The notes below the pieces were generated by a model. It searched no databases, was not told the DNA's origin, and saw nothing but the letters and a program-made list of their open reading frames with translations. Source: Flavobacteriales bacterium (lineage in GTDB: Bacteria > Bacteroidota > Bacteroidia > Flavobacteriales_F > PHOS-HE28). From it: a stretch of DNA of 64,000 nucleotides. The position numbers were made by a program, and so were the translations under genes. Within the stretch, counting starts at the first letter, position 1. Every line of letters starts with the position of its first letter. Positions 34,019-41,336 of the stretch are shown here, piece after piece. The stretch is from NCBI GenBank assembly GCA_019638085.1, contig JAHBUL010000002.1, forward strand, positions 62,001-126,000, in the 5' to 3' direction.

Positions 34019-36421
34019 ATGCGTCGCTCCCCAAGTGCATTGAAGCAACCAGCACCACTTTCCGTAGCTCTGTCATTCATGGCCGTGCTCTTTGGCTGCG
34101 TCGGTGTGCAAGGGCAGTGCGGTCCGCTGATAGGCACCTTTCCGTACAGTGAGGGCTTCGAGGCCTCTGCAGCGTGGACCAGCGGAGGCACCGGTAACGA
34201 TTGGGCATGGGGGACGCCTGCGCATCCGTTGATCAATAGCGCCGGAGGCGGAAGCAAGTCCTGGTGTGTGGGCGGGCTCACGGGGTCGTACTACAACAGC
34301 AATGAGCGTTCCTACCTGGAAAGCCCCTGCTTCGATTTCACCAACCTGAACACGCCGCGTATCTCGTTCAAGATCTTTTGGGAAGTGGAACGCCAGTACG
34401 ATGGAATGACCTTCCAATATTCCACGGATGGCGGCCTCACCTATTCCAATGTGGGCGTATTCAATGAACCGCCCAGCTGCAATACCGCCAATTGGTTCAA
34501 TTCGAACAACCTCACCAACCTGCCGTCCTCCATCTCCCCGAAACACGGCTGGAGCGGACGGATAGGTTCCACCCAAGGCAGTTGCCAAGGCGGTAGCGGC
34601 AGCCAGACCTGGGTGACGGCGAAGCACTGTTTGGGTTTCTTGGCCAACGCGCCCAGCGTACGCTTCCGCTTCTTCTTCGGCGCGGGCAGCGTCTGCAACA
34701 ACTTCGACGGTATCGCCATCGACGACATCCTGATCGAGGAGTCGGACCCGGTGGTGGCTTCCTTCAGCGGCGACTGCGATGGGACCACGATCGAGTTCCA
34801 GAACACCTCCACGCCATGCCCCAATGTGTTCTCGTGGAACTTCGGTGACCCCGGCTCCGCGCAGAACACCTCCACACAGGAGAACCCCTCGCACACCTAT
34901 ACCAACCCCGGCACCTATACCATCACGCTCACAGCCACGGACGGGTGTGGCGCTTCGGGAACCACAACACAGCAGATCAGCGTACTGGGCGTGGCCATCA
35001 CCACCACGGATCCCACGTGCGGGCAGGCCAACGGCAGCTTGGAGGCCGTGGTTACCGGCGCTAACGGACCAGTGAACTATTTCTGGTCACCCGGTGGAGC
35101 CACCACACAAACGCTCAGCAACGCAGCCTCGGGCAGCTATACCGTAACAGTTTCCGCAGCGAACAGTTGCTCCGCCACGGCTACGGCCACGTTGGCACCA
35201 TCGGTGGGCGATCTGGCCTTGGCACTCAGCCACACCGATGTGAGTTGCTCGGGGGCCAATGATGGTACGGCCACCGCCGTGGTCTCCGGCGGCGTGGCCC
35301 CGATCACGCTTTCCTGGGCACCCACGGGCGACAATACCGCCACGCTCACCGGCCTGGCCCCGGATGCTTATACCTGCACGGTTTCCGACAGCCAAGGCTG
35401 CACGGACCAGCAAACGGTGACTGTGGTTGAACCTGATCCGCTGCTGCTGACAGTAGGCCCGGACACCGCCGTATGCGAAGGCAGTGCGCTGACCTTGCAG
35501 GCACAGGCCAGTGGTGGCACCGGCGGCTATACCTACATCTGGTCTCCGGAAGGCCCGGCGATCGCGCCGATGGCCACCACCAGCTACACGGTGACGGCTA
35601 CGGATGCCCAAGGCTGCACCTCGGCAGCAGGATCCATAACGGTGACCGTCTCTTCCAGCTTCCAGCCCACGATCACGGTATCGGACACTGCCGGCTGCGT
35701 GCCGCTGTGCGTCACATTCAACGCACTACCTGCCGACGCACAGACCTACACATGGGACTTCGGTGATGGTGCATCAGGTGGGGGAGCATCGGCTGCCCAT
35801 TGCTATACCGGCGACGGAACATTCCCCGTGTCGCTTACCGTTACCGATGATGCCGGATGTAGCGGAACGGTCACCATCCCGGATCTGGTGGATGCTTATG
35901 CCGCACCGGCGGTCTCCTTCTCCGCAGCGCCGCCCATCACCACCATCAAGGACCCCACCTTCCATTTCAATAGCAGCAGTAGCAACGCCACGGAATTCAG
36001 TTGGCATTTCGGCGACCCGGCCAACACCACGTCCATGGAACCCGCACCGAGCTTTACCTATCCTGCAGTGGACTGCTACACCGTGCGCCTGATGGCCACC
36101 AGCGCGGAAGGATGCAGCGATTCCGCCAGCGCGGAGGTGTGCGTGGAAGATCTCTATGCGGTCTTCATGCCCAACGCCTTCACGCCCAATGGCGATGATG
36201 TGAACGATGTGCTGTTGCCCTTCACCACCGTCCGCTCACCAAAGGAATACCGCTTGATGATCTTCGATCGCTGGGGCACACCGATGTTCACCACGGAGGA
36301 CATCCACCAAGGCTGGGATGGCGGCAATGCCCCGCTAGGCGTCTACGTGTGGAAGGTCTGGATCACCGATTCGGAAGGAAATGCCCACGAGGTGGTAGGT
36401 CATGTAACGCTGCTGCTTTGA
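34019..36421 (+). CDS. SprB/PKD-repeat adhesin with T9SS type B sorting domain
   Basis: An 800-residue surface protein. A signal peptide (SVALSFMAVLFGCVGVQGQ) is followed by a MAM/jelly-roll-like region (FSEGFEASAAWTS-type; SPCFDFTNLNTPRISFKIFW), then PKD (FSWNFGDPGSAQNTSTQENP), SprB-type repeats (LSHTDVSCSGANDGTATAVV), more PKD (YTWDFGDGASGG, FSWHFGDPANTTS) and the type B sorting domain (FMPNAFTPNGDDVNDVLLP). It should be exported by T9SS and fixed to the surface for gliding or adhesion. The start at 34019 precedes the signal; earlier in-frame Mets give a long unstructured lead. Confidence 0.9.
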   Translation: MRRSPSALKQPAPLSVALSFMAVLFGCVGVQGQCGPLIGTFPYSEGFEASAAWTSGGTGNDWAWGTPAHPLINSAGGGSKSWCVGGLTGSYYNSNERSYLESPCFDFTNLNTPRISFKIFWEVERQYDGMTFQYSTDGGLTYSNVGVFNEPPSCNTANWFNSNNLTNLPSSISPKHGWSGRIGSTQGSCQGGSGSQTWVTAKHCLGFLANAPSVRFRFFFGAGSVCNNFDGIAIDDILIEESDPVVASFSGDCDGTTIEFQNTSTPCPNVFSWNFGDPGSAQNTSTQENPSHTYTNPGTYTITLTATDGCGASGTTTQQISVLGVAITTTDPTCGQANGSLEAVVTGANGPVNYFWSPGGATTQTLSNAASGSYTVTVSAANSCSATATATLAPSVGDLALALSHTDVSCSGANDGTATAVVSGGVAPITLSWAPTGDNTATLTGLAPDAYTCTVSDSQGCTDQQTVTVVEPDPLLLTVGPDTAVCEGSALTLQAQASGGTGGYTYIWSPEGPAIAPMATTSYTVTATDAQGCTSAAGSITVTVSSSFQPTITVSDTAGCVPLCVTFNALPADAQTYTWDFGDGASGGGASAAHCYTGDGTFPVSLTVTDDAGCSGTVTIPDLVDAYAAPAVSFSAAPPITTIKDPTFHFNSSSSNATEFSWHFGDPANTTSMEPAPSFTYPAVDCYTVRLMATSAEGCSDSASAEVCVEDLYAVFMPNAFTPNGDDVNDVLLPFTTVRSPKEYRLMIFDRWGTPMFTTEDIHQGWDGGNAPLGVYVWKVWITDSEGNAHEVVGHVTLLL

Positions 36422-36430
36422 GCTGGTCGT

Positions 36431-36493
36431 GAGTCTGGAGTCTGGAGTCGTGAGTCTTGAGTCGTGAGTGGTGAGTCTGGAGTCTTAAGTCCG
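36431..36493. repeat. Nine-unit heptamer tandem array (GAGTCNN)
   Basis: Direct tandem 7-bp units GAGTCTG, GAGTCTG, GAGTCGT, GAGTCTT, GAGTCGT, GAGTGGT, GAGTCTG, GAGTCTT, AAGTCCG. They sit between the adhesin gene and the maf gene, which converge here. It is not CRISPR: units are 7 bp with no spacers. Confidence 0.9.
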
Positions 36494-36506
36494 ACCAATC
36501 ATCAGC

Positions 36507-36561
36507 CACTAGTCACCTCCCGATACACCCCGATATGTATCGGGGCGGGACACTAGTCACC
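36507..36561. repeat. Palindrome flanked by direct CACTAGTCACC repeats
   Basis: CACTAGTCACC occurs at 36508-36518 and again at 36551-36561, flanking a hairpin with arms CCCCGATA and TATCGGGG (36528-36545). The second repeat includes the stop of maf. No T-run follows on either side, so intrinsic termination is possible only weakly. Confidence 0.55.
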
Positions 36562-37161
36562 AACGGAAACTCCCTTCCCGAGTCGCTTCAGCACTTCGTA
36601 CACCTTGTGCATCGGCAAGCCCATCACGGTATAGAATGATCCTTCAAGCCGCTCCACCGCGGTGTATCCGATCCAATCCTGTACGCCGTACGCACCGGCC
36701 TTGTCCAGCGGTGAATAGCGTTCCACATAGTAGCTGATCTCCTCGTCGCTCAGGTTTCGGAAGCGGACCAGTGCTGTATCGCTGAAGCATGCGTTGGTCG
36801 TGCTGGTGCGGATGCATACACCTGTGATCACCCGGTGTTCCTTATCGGAAAGGAGGCCCAACATGCGCTTGGCGTCCTCTGCGTCGGAGGGTTTGTTCAG
36901 GAGCAGTTCACCGAGCAACACGGTGGTATCAGCGGTGATCAATGCCTGGTCGTCCGCCAAGTTGCCCGTCCACGCTTCCGCCTTCTTGCGAGCCAAGTAC
37001 TCCGCAACTTCCTCCGCAGGAACATTCTCCGGCGGTGTTTCATCAATGTCCACATGGGTGATCTCCACCGGCAGGTCCAGCCCATGCAGGAGATGCCTGC
37101 GGCGGGGGGAAGCGGACGCCAGTACCAAGCGCCATGGGAAAAGGGGAGGGGCGGGGTTCAT
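36553..37161 (-). CDS. maf: Maf-family nucleoside triphosphate pyrophosphatase
   Basis: A 202-residue protein with the Maf opening LVLASASPRRRHLLHGL, then DQALITADTTVLLGE, RVITGVCIRT, and the C-terminal DKAGAYGVQDWIGY and EGSFYTVMGLP motifs. It hydrolyses modified or canonical NTPs such as dTTP/UTP to the monophosphate. Last gene of a minus-strand cluster; its ATG overlaps the stop of the upstream UbiA-family gene by 4 nt. Confidence 0.93.
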   Translation of the reverse strand: MNPAPPLFPWRLVLASASPRRRHLLHGLDLPVEITHVDIDETPPENVPAEEVAEYLARKKAEAWTGNLADDQALITADTTVLLGELLLNKPSDAEDAKRMLGLLSDKEHRVITGVCIRTSTTNACFSDTALVRFRNLSDEEISYYVERYSPLDKAGAYGVQDWIGYTAVERLEGSFYTVMGLPMHKVYEVLKRLGKGVSVGD

Positions 37162-38192
37162 TGAAGCGTGTGTCGGATAAAGAAGGCAAATGCGATAGCG
37201 ATGGCCATGGCGAGCTTCAGGATGTTCCCCGCGATGCCGAAGCCTTGGCGTGTTGTGGCATTGTATGTGAAGCCAGCCGACAGCAGCAATGGAAGGATGA
37301 TGCCCGCGCCGATGTAGTAGTAGGAGAACTCGTCCGTAAGGGCCTTGGAACGCACCAGCAATAGCGCTACGATGGTGACTCCGAGATAGAACAGGGTGAT
37401 CCCCTTCGCCCAGGAAATGCCCATCACGATCGGGATGGTGCGGCAGCCGTCCGCCGCATCACCCTTGATGTCTGCCATGTCCTTCTGGAGTTCCCGCACC
37501 AGCGTGGTGAGGAAGGCGAAGAAAGCGAAGCCCATGATCCACGGCCACAGGGCTTGGAAGCCGAAAACGATCTCCACGGTATCCCCGGTGTAGGCGGTGC
37601 CTTCCGCGGAAGCACCGTACATCTTCAACAATGCAGGGATCTCATAGAGACCCACGGTGAGCGGTACCAGTGCCACCAGGGTGGCCACTAGCCCGTTGCC
37701 GAGCAGAAAGGTCCGCTTGAGGGTGGTGCTGTAGTACCAGAGTGCCCCTGCTGCGAACACCGGAATGATCGCCAAGTGGAGTTGACCGCTGCGCCATGCG
37801 ACGAACGTACCAGTTACGATACCGAGGCCGGTGAGCACCAAGTGGCCCATCATGGCCACGCGGCGCTTCACAGATCGCCCCACGATCACGGCGTCGGGCT
37901 TGTTCACCCGGTCGATCCGCGTATCGAAGTAATCGTTTATCACGTTGCCACCGGCCGCGATCAGCACGGTACTCAACACCAGCAGCCAGAACAGCAGTTC
38001 GGTGAAGCCATGTGTGAACGTGTTCTGCGGCACCTTGTCGAAGATGGTGGCTTCGGGGTCCAGTGCCATGGCGCGCAGGTCCATGCTGCTCACATCGAGA
38101 TAGCCTTGGACAACGCCATAACGCATGGCCACCATGGTGAACACGATGATCAGGAGGTTCAGCGGGCGGGTGAGCCGCAGGAAAGCCCACAT
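37158..38192 (-). CDS. UbiA-family prenyltransferase
   Basis: A 344-residue protein with about nine membrane helices and both Asp-rich prenyltransferase motifs: NVINDYFDTRIDRVNKPD and QKDMADIKGDAADGCR. The Bacteroidota clade next to kdsC and maf is often called geranylgeranylglycerol-phosphate geranylgeranyltransferase-like, but the acceptor is not settled from sequence. It begins 1 bp from the end of kdsC. Confidence 0.9.
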   Translation of the reverse strand: MWAFLRLTRPLNLLIIVFTMVAMRYGVVQGYLDVSSMDLRAMALDPEATIFDKVPQNTFTHGFTELLFWLLVLSTVLIAAGGNVINDYFDTRIDRVNKPDAVIVGRSVKRRVAMMGHLVLTGLGIVTGTFVAWRSGQLHLAIIPVFAAGALWYYSTTLKRTFLLGNGLVATLVALVPLTVGLYEIPALLKMYGASAEGTAYTGDTVEIVFGFQALWPWIMGFAFFAFLTTLVRELQKDMADIKGDAADGCRTIPIVMGISWAKGITLFYLGVTIVALLLVRSKALTDEFSYYYIGAGIILPLLLSAGFTYNATTRQGFGIAGNILKLAMAIAIAFAFFIRHTLQ

Positions 38193-38193
38193 A

Positions 38194-38730
38194 CTACCAG
38201 TGATGTGCTTGTTCGGTAAGCCACTTGTCCTGCACCTTCATCGCCTGCTCCAGCACATCGCGTACGCAACCTCCGCCACCTGGGAAGCGCGAGACGTAGC
38301 GGCTGATGGCCTTCACTTCTTCGGCCGCATCGGAAGGGCAGCAGGGGAGGCCCACACGCTGCATCAGGCGCAGGTCGGGGATGTCATCACCCATGTAGGC
38401 CGTCCGGGCCAACTCGAGCCCCGATCCCTCCAGTTCGTTGAGCAGGGCATCCTTGTTCGCCACTGAGTTGTGGAACTCCGTAACGCCCAAACGCGCGAAG
38501 CTCTCCGTGACACCTGCGGACTTTCCCCCGGAGATCACGATGATCCGCAAGCCTTCCTTCAAGGCATGCTGGACGGCGTAGGCATCGCGGGTGTGGAAGG
38601 TGCGCACCGGATCGAGACCGGGATAAAGAAGCACCTTGCCATCGGTGAACACGCCGTCCACATCGAACATGAAGGTGTGGATACCGGCGAGCAGTTCCTT
38701 ATAGGTCTTGTTGGTCACGGTGTTGGGCAT
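38194..38730 (-). CDS. kdsC: 3-deoxy-D-manno-octulosonate 8-phosphate phosphatase (KdsC-type HAD)
   Basis: A 178-residue C0-type HAD phosphatase with the DxD motif FMFDVDGVFTDGKV, IIVISGGKSAGV, NKDALLNELEG and AYMGDDIPDLRLM. It dephosphorylates KDO-8-P in lipid A core synthesis. It overlaps the DUF2520 gene by 32 bp. Confidence 0.9.
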   Translation of the reverse strand: MPNTVTNKTYKELLAGIHTFMFDVDGVFTDGKVLLYPGLDPVRTFHTRDAYAVQHALKEGLRIIVISGGKSAGVTESFARLGVTEFHNSVANKDALLNELEGSGLELARTAYMGDDIPDLRLMQRVGLPCCPSDAAEEVKAISRYVSRFPGGGGCVRDVLEQAMKVQDKWLTEQAHHW

Positions 38731-39484
38731 GGTAGGTACGGAAGATCAGGTCGCTGAGAGCGGCGTACGCGCGCCGAAGGTCGGGTTCATCCGACAATAG
38801 CTGCAGTTGTTGTTCAATGGTTTTCACATCTCCCCGACGAGCGGGTCCGGTGACCGCTTGATCGGCGTTCAGCAGCGCCTTTTCCGAAGAAGCCTTCCAG
38901 AGCGGATGCACCAGCCCGGGATCGATCCCATGGTCCAGAAGCAATCGCTCGGCTTCCCGCAGCAGGAACACGGGGAAATTGGAGGTGATCACGGCGCTCA
39001 GGTGGAGCCGTTGCCGTTTTGCAAAGGGCAGGTGGACCACGGTGGAAGAAAGGCGACCCGCCAGCGCCTGCAGCTTGGAAAGGGTGCCGGCATCATCGGC
39101 ATCCACCACCAAGGGCACGTCGGAAAAGTCGATCGGCGGACCCGGGCTGAAGCTTTGGATGGGCCAGAGCACGCCCCGGTGCGCATGGCCGCTCAGTAGC
39201 ACCAGTGACTTGGACCCACTGGCATGTACCACGGGCGTGCCATCGCGGGGCAAGCCTTCCGCTACGGTAGCGATAGCATCGTCGCTCACCGCGAGCATGC
39301 GCAGGTCTGCGGGCGGCAGCGCATCCGCCAACCCGAACGCGGGGCATTCGAGGGCTTTCGCCAACTCCTGGGTCTTGCCCATGTCACGGCCGACCACGCC
39401 TGCAAGTTCCACCCCGGAACGCCGCAGCGCATGACCCAAGTGGAACGCCAAGCGACCTGTACCGATCAAGAGAACCGTGGACAT
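38699..39484 (-). CDS. Rossmann-fold DUF2520 protein
   Basis: A 261-residue protein from MSTVLLIGTGRLAFHLGHAL, the NAD(P)-binding motif of the F420-reductase-like family. DUF2520 features follow: LRMLAVSDDAIATVAEGLP, VVHASGSKSLVLL, and the C-terminal HLSAVITSNFPVFLLREAER helix bundle. Paired with kdsC in many Bacteroidota; substrate not known. The Met at 39526 is open but precedes the glycine-rich motif by a non-homologous stretch. Confidence 0.85.
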   Translation of the reverse strand: MSTVLLIGTGRLAFHLGHALRRSGVELAGVVGRDMGKTQELAKALECPAFGLADALPPADLRMLAVSDDAIATVAEGLPRDGTPVVHASGSKSLVLLSGHAHRGVLWPIQSFSPGPPIDFSDVPLVVDADDAGTLSKLQALAGRLSSTVVHLPFAKRQRLHLSAVITSNFPVFLLREAERLLLDHGIDPGLVHPLWKASSEKALLNADQAVTGPARRGDVKTIEQQLQLLSDEPDLRRAYAALSDLIFRTYHAQHRDQQDL

Positions 39485-39549
39485 GTGCGCGAAGGTCGGG
39501 ATTGAAAAGATCAGCTGATCGAACAAGCTACTTTCGCCACGACAAAGCC

Positions 39550-40335
39550 ATGGAGGGAACGAAGTTCGATATAGTGCCGGTCGCCTTGCTGGAGAAGTAC
39601 CGGGAGGCCATCGACGCGGCCTCCTTGGGCAGGTACGCGGAGCTAGAGGAAAGCGAACTGTCCGTAGATGCGTTCAGCTTTTACACCTCGGTCTCGGCGG
39701 TCTATTCATCCAAGATAGAAGGAGAAGAGATCGAGCTGGACTCGTACGTGAAGCACAAGCGTTTCGGCATACCCTTTCTGCCCGACCACACGCAGAAGAT
39801 CGAAGACTTGTACGGTGCCTACCAGTTCGCCGAAGCGAGCACCTGCGACCGCGAGCATGTTTTGGCCGCGCACCGCATGCTTACCCGCCATATCCTGCCC
39901 GACGCGCAGCGGGGCAGGATGCGAACGAGTAACATGTACGTGACCACCGCTACCGGAAAGATCGAATACGTGGCAGCCTCACCCTTTATCGCGGAGGCGG
40001 AAATGGAAAAGCTGTTCGGCGATCTTGCGCAGTTGTTGGCCATGGACCTATCACTCCCAGAGGTCTTCTTCTTCGCCGCAATACTCCACTTGGTGTTCGT
40101 GAAGATCCATCCCTTCGATGACGGTAACGGGAGATGCGCAAGGCTCTTGGAAAAATGGTTCTTGGCGGAAAAGCTGGGGGAAAAGGCCTGGTTGATCCAA
40201 TCGGAAAGGAACTACTACGAAAAGCACGCACTCTATTACAGGAACATCAGGTTGTTGGGCGTGGAATGTGATACGCTGGACTACGATGCGGCATTGCCTT
40301 TCCTGCTGATGCTGCCAGAAGCGGTGGTGCTTTAG
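39550..40335 (+). CDS. Fic-family protein (AMP transferase)
   Basis: About 261 residues. The Fic motif VKIHPFDDGNGRCARLLEKW has the catalytic HPFxDGNGR. The inhibitory helix SSKIEGEE near the N-terminus fits the (S/T)xxxE(G/N) pattern of class II Fic proteins, whose own Glu blocks ATP. So it probably AMPylates a target only when that helix is displaced. No toxin partner is adjacent. The start is MEGTKFDI; a variant promoter TACTTTCG lies ~20 bp upstream. Confidence 0.9.
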   Translation: MEGTKFDIVPVALLEKYREAIDAASLGRYAELEESELSVDAFSFYTSVSAVYSSKIEGEEIELDSYVKHKRFGIPFLPDHTQKIEDLYGAYQFAEASTCDREHVLAAHRMLTRHILPDAQRGRMRTSNMYVTTATGKIEYVAASPFIAEAEMEKLFGDLAQLLAMDLSLPEVFFFAAILHLVFVKIHPFDDGNGRCARLLEKWFLAEKLGEKAWLIQSERNYYEKHALYYRNIRLLGVECDTLDYDAALPFLLMLPEAVVL

Positions 40336-40365
40336 TCCGAACAGCACGGCGTTCCTCCCTTCTAA

Positions 40366-40563
40366 GTCATTGCGAGCTTGCCTGCCGCAGGCACGGCTAT
40401 AGGAGCGCACGGCAGTGCGAGCCAATGAGCGAAGCAATCTCAGGAGTAACGCAAGGATCGGCCATGTGCTACCCGCGGGTCCATGCCAACTTGCCTGAAA
40501 TTGCTTCGCGCCTGCCTGCCTAAGGCACGGGCCATCCCGCGCAGGCAGCCCGCTCGCAATGAC
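40366..40563. repeat. MITE-like nested palindrome with GTCATTGCGAGC ends
   Basis: A 12-bp perfect inverted repeat, GTCATTGCGAGC at 40366-40377 and GCTCGCAATGAC at 40552-40563, encloses a second inverted pair GCGAAGCAATCTCA (40429-40442) and TGAAATTGCTTCGC (40496-40509, one mismatch). The ends resemble a repeat found in many bacterial genomes. It lies between the Fic gene and the antitoxin-like gene, with no transposase. Confidence 0.85.
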
Positions 40564-40594
40564 GTGCATTCCGGACAGCAGCTGATCAAATTGC

Positions 40595-40602
40595 TAACTT
40601 TG
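40595..40602 (+). promoter_or_regulatory. -7 promoter element TAACTTTG
   Basis: Exact TANNTTTG match 17 bp before the ATG at 40619, with a short leader typical of Bacteroidota. No strong -33 TTTG. Confidence 0.5.
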
Positions 40603-40618
40603 GTTCAACCCCACCACA

Positions 40619-40996
40619 ATGGACCTCAAATCCTTAAAGCTCGAACTGTTGGAGCGCATCTCCCTCTTGGAGGATGAAGTACGCTTGCTCGCCTTGAAAC
40701 GCCTGCTGGACGCCCCTCGTGGCTATGGCATCCCGAACGATCACCTCACCGTGGTGAAGGAAGGCGAGGAGCCGTACCTGAAGTTGGAGGACCGGAACTA
40801 CTCTGCGGAGGAGGTGCGGCAGATCGTGGAAGACATCCTCCAAGCAAGGAGGAACGAGAATGCTTTTGCCAGTTCGTTGTCTCCGGAAGAATGGGGAGCT
40901 CTGGATCGCGAAGGGGAAGAGGCGGAAAGAGGCCAGGGCACCTTTCATACCGTTGAGGAGGTAATGGCCCATTTGCGGAAGGACCTGGAGAAATGA
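40619..40996 (+). CDS. Antitoxin-like protein of unknown family
   Basis: A 125-residue protein, charged and helical, beginning MDLKSLKLELLERISLLEDE with a long helix pattern and a central VVKEGEEPYLKLEDRNYSAE. It precedes and overlaps by 4 nt (ATGA at 40993) a broken ParE-like toxin, so it is probably the antitoxin of that pair. No DNA-binding motif is obvious. Confidence 0.6.
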   Translation: MDLKSLKLELLERISLLEDEVRLLALKRLLDAPRGYGIPNDHLTVVKEGEEPYLKLEDRNYSAEEVRQIVEDILQARRNENAFASSLSPEEWGALDREGEEAERGQGTFHTVEEVMAHLRKDLEK

Positions 40997-41321
40997 GTTT
41001 ACCGCTCAAGGTTTCCGCTGTTGCTTTAAAAGAGGTCACGGAGATCCAGCGTTTCGTGGAACAGAGCAAGAATGGGATGGGTGTTCGGTTTCGTGAAGAC
41101 TTGGAACACAGCTGCGGATCATCCAGCAATTACCCGGAGGAGCACAGATGTGACATGGGATCTATCGGGCCGTTCCGATCGAATCCTTTGGATATCACGT
41201 CATCTACTCTATCCGCAAGAGTTGCATTGTGATACACCGTGTCCGGCACATGCGTCAAAAAGCCGCTGAAGCGATTTATTCGGCTGAGCTGCTCTACACC
41301 TGTTCAGAACTACCGGTATAG
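40993..41321 (+). pseudogene. Broken RelE/ParE-family toxin
   Basis: The frame from 40993 (MSLPLKVSAVALKEVTEIQR) has the ParE start and reads to about FREDLEH, then shifts. In the frame read from 41109 it continues QLRIIQQLPGGAQM, a TGA at 41151-41153 where the family would have an Arg, then HGIYRAVPIESFGYHVIYSI and RKSCIVIHRVRHMRQKAAEA to TAG at 41319-41321. Two independent lesions, a frameshift and a stop, mark it as inactive. Confidence 0.8.
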
Positions 41322-41336
41322 ACGGGATTAATCCCT

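Noticed and set aside
36431-36493. Possible CRISPR array
   Set aside because: The repeats are 7 bp with no spacers and no cas genes are nearby.
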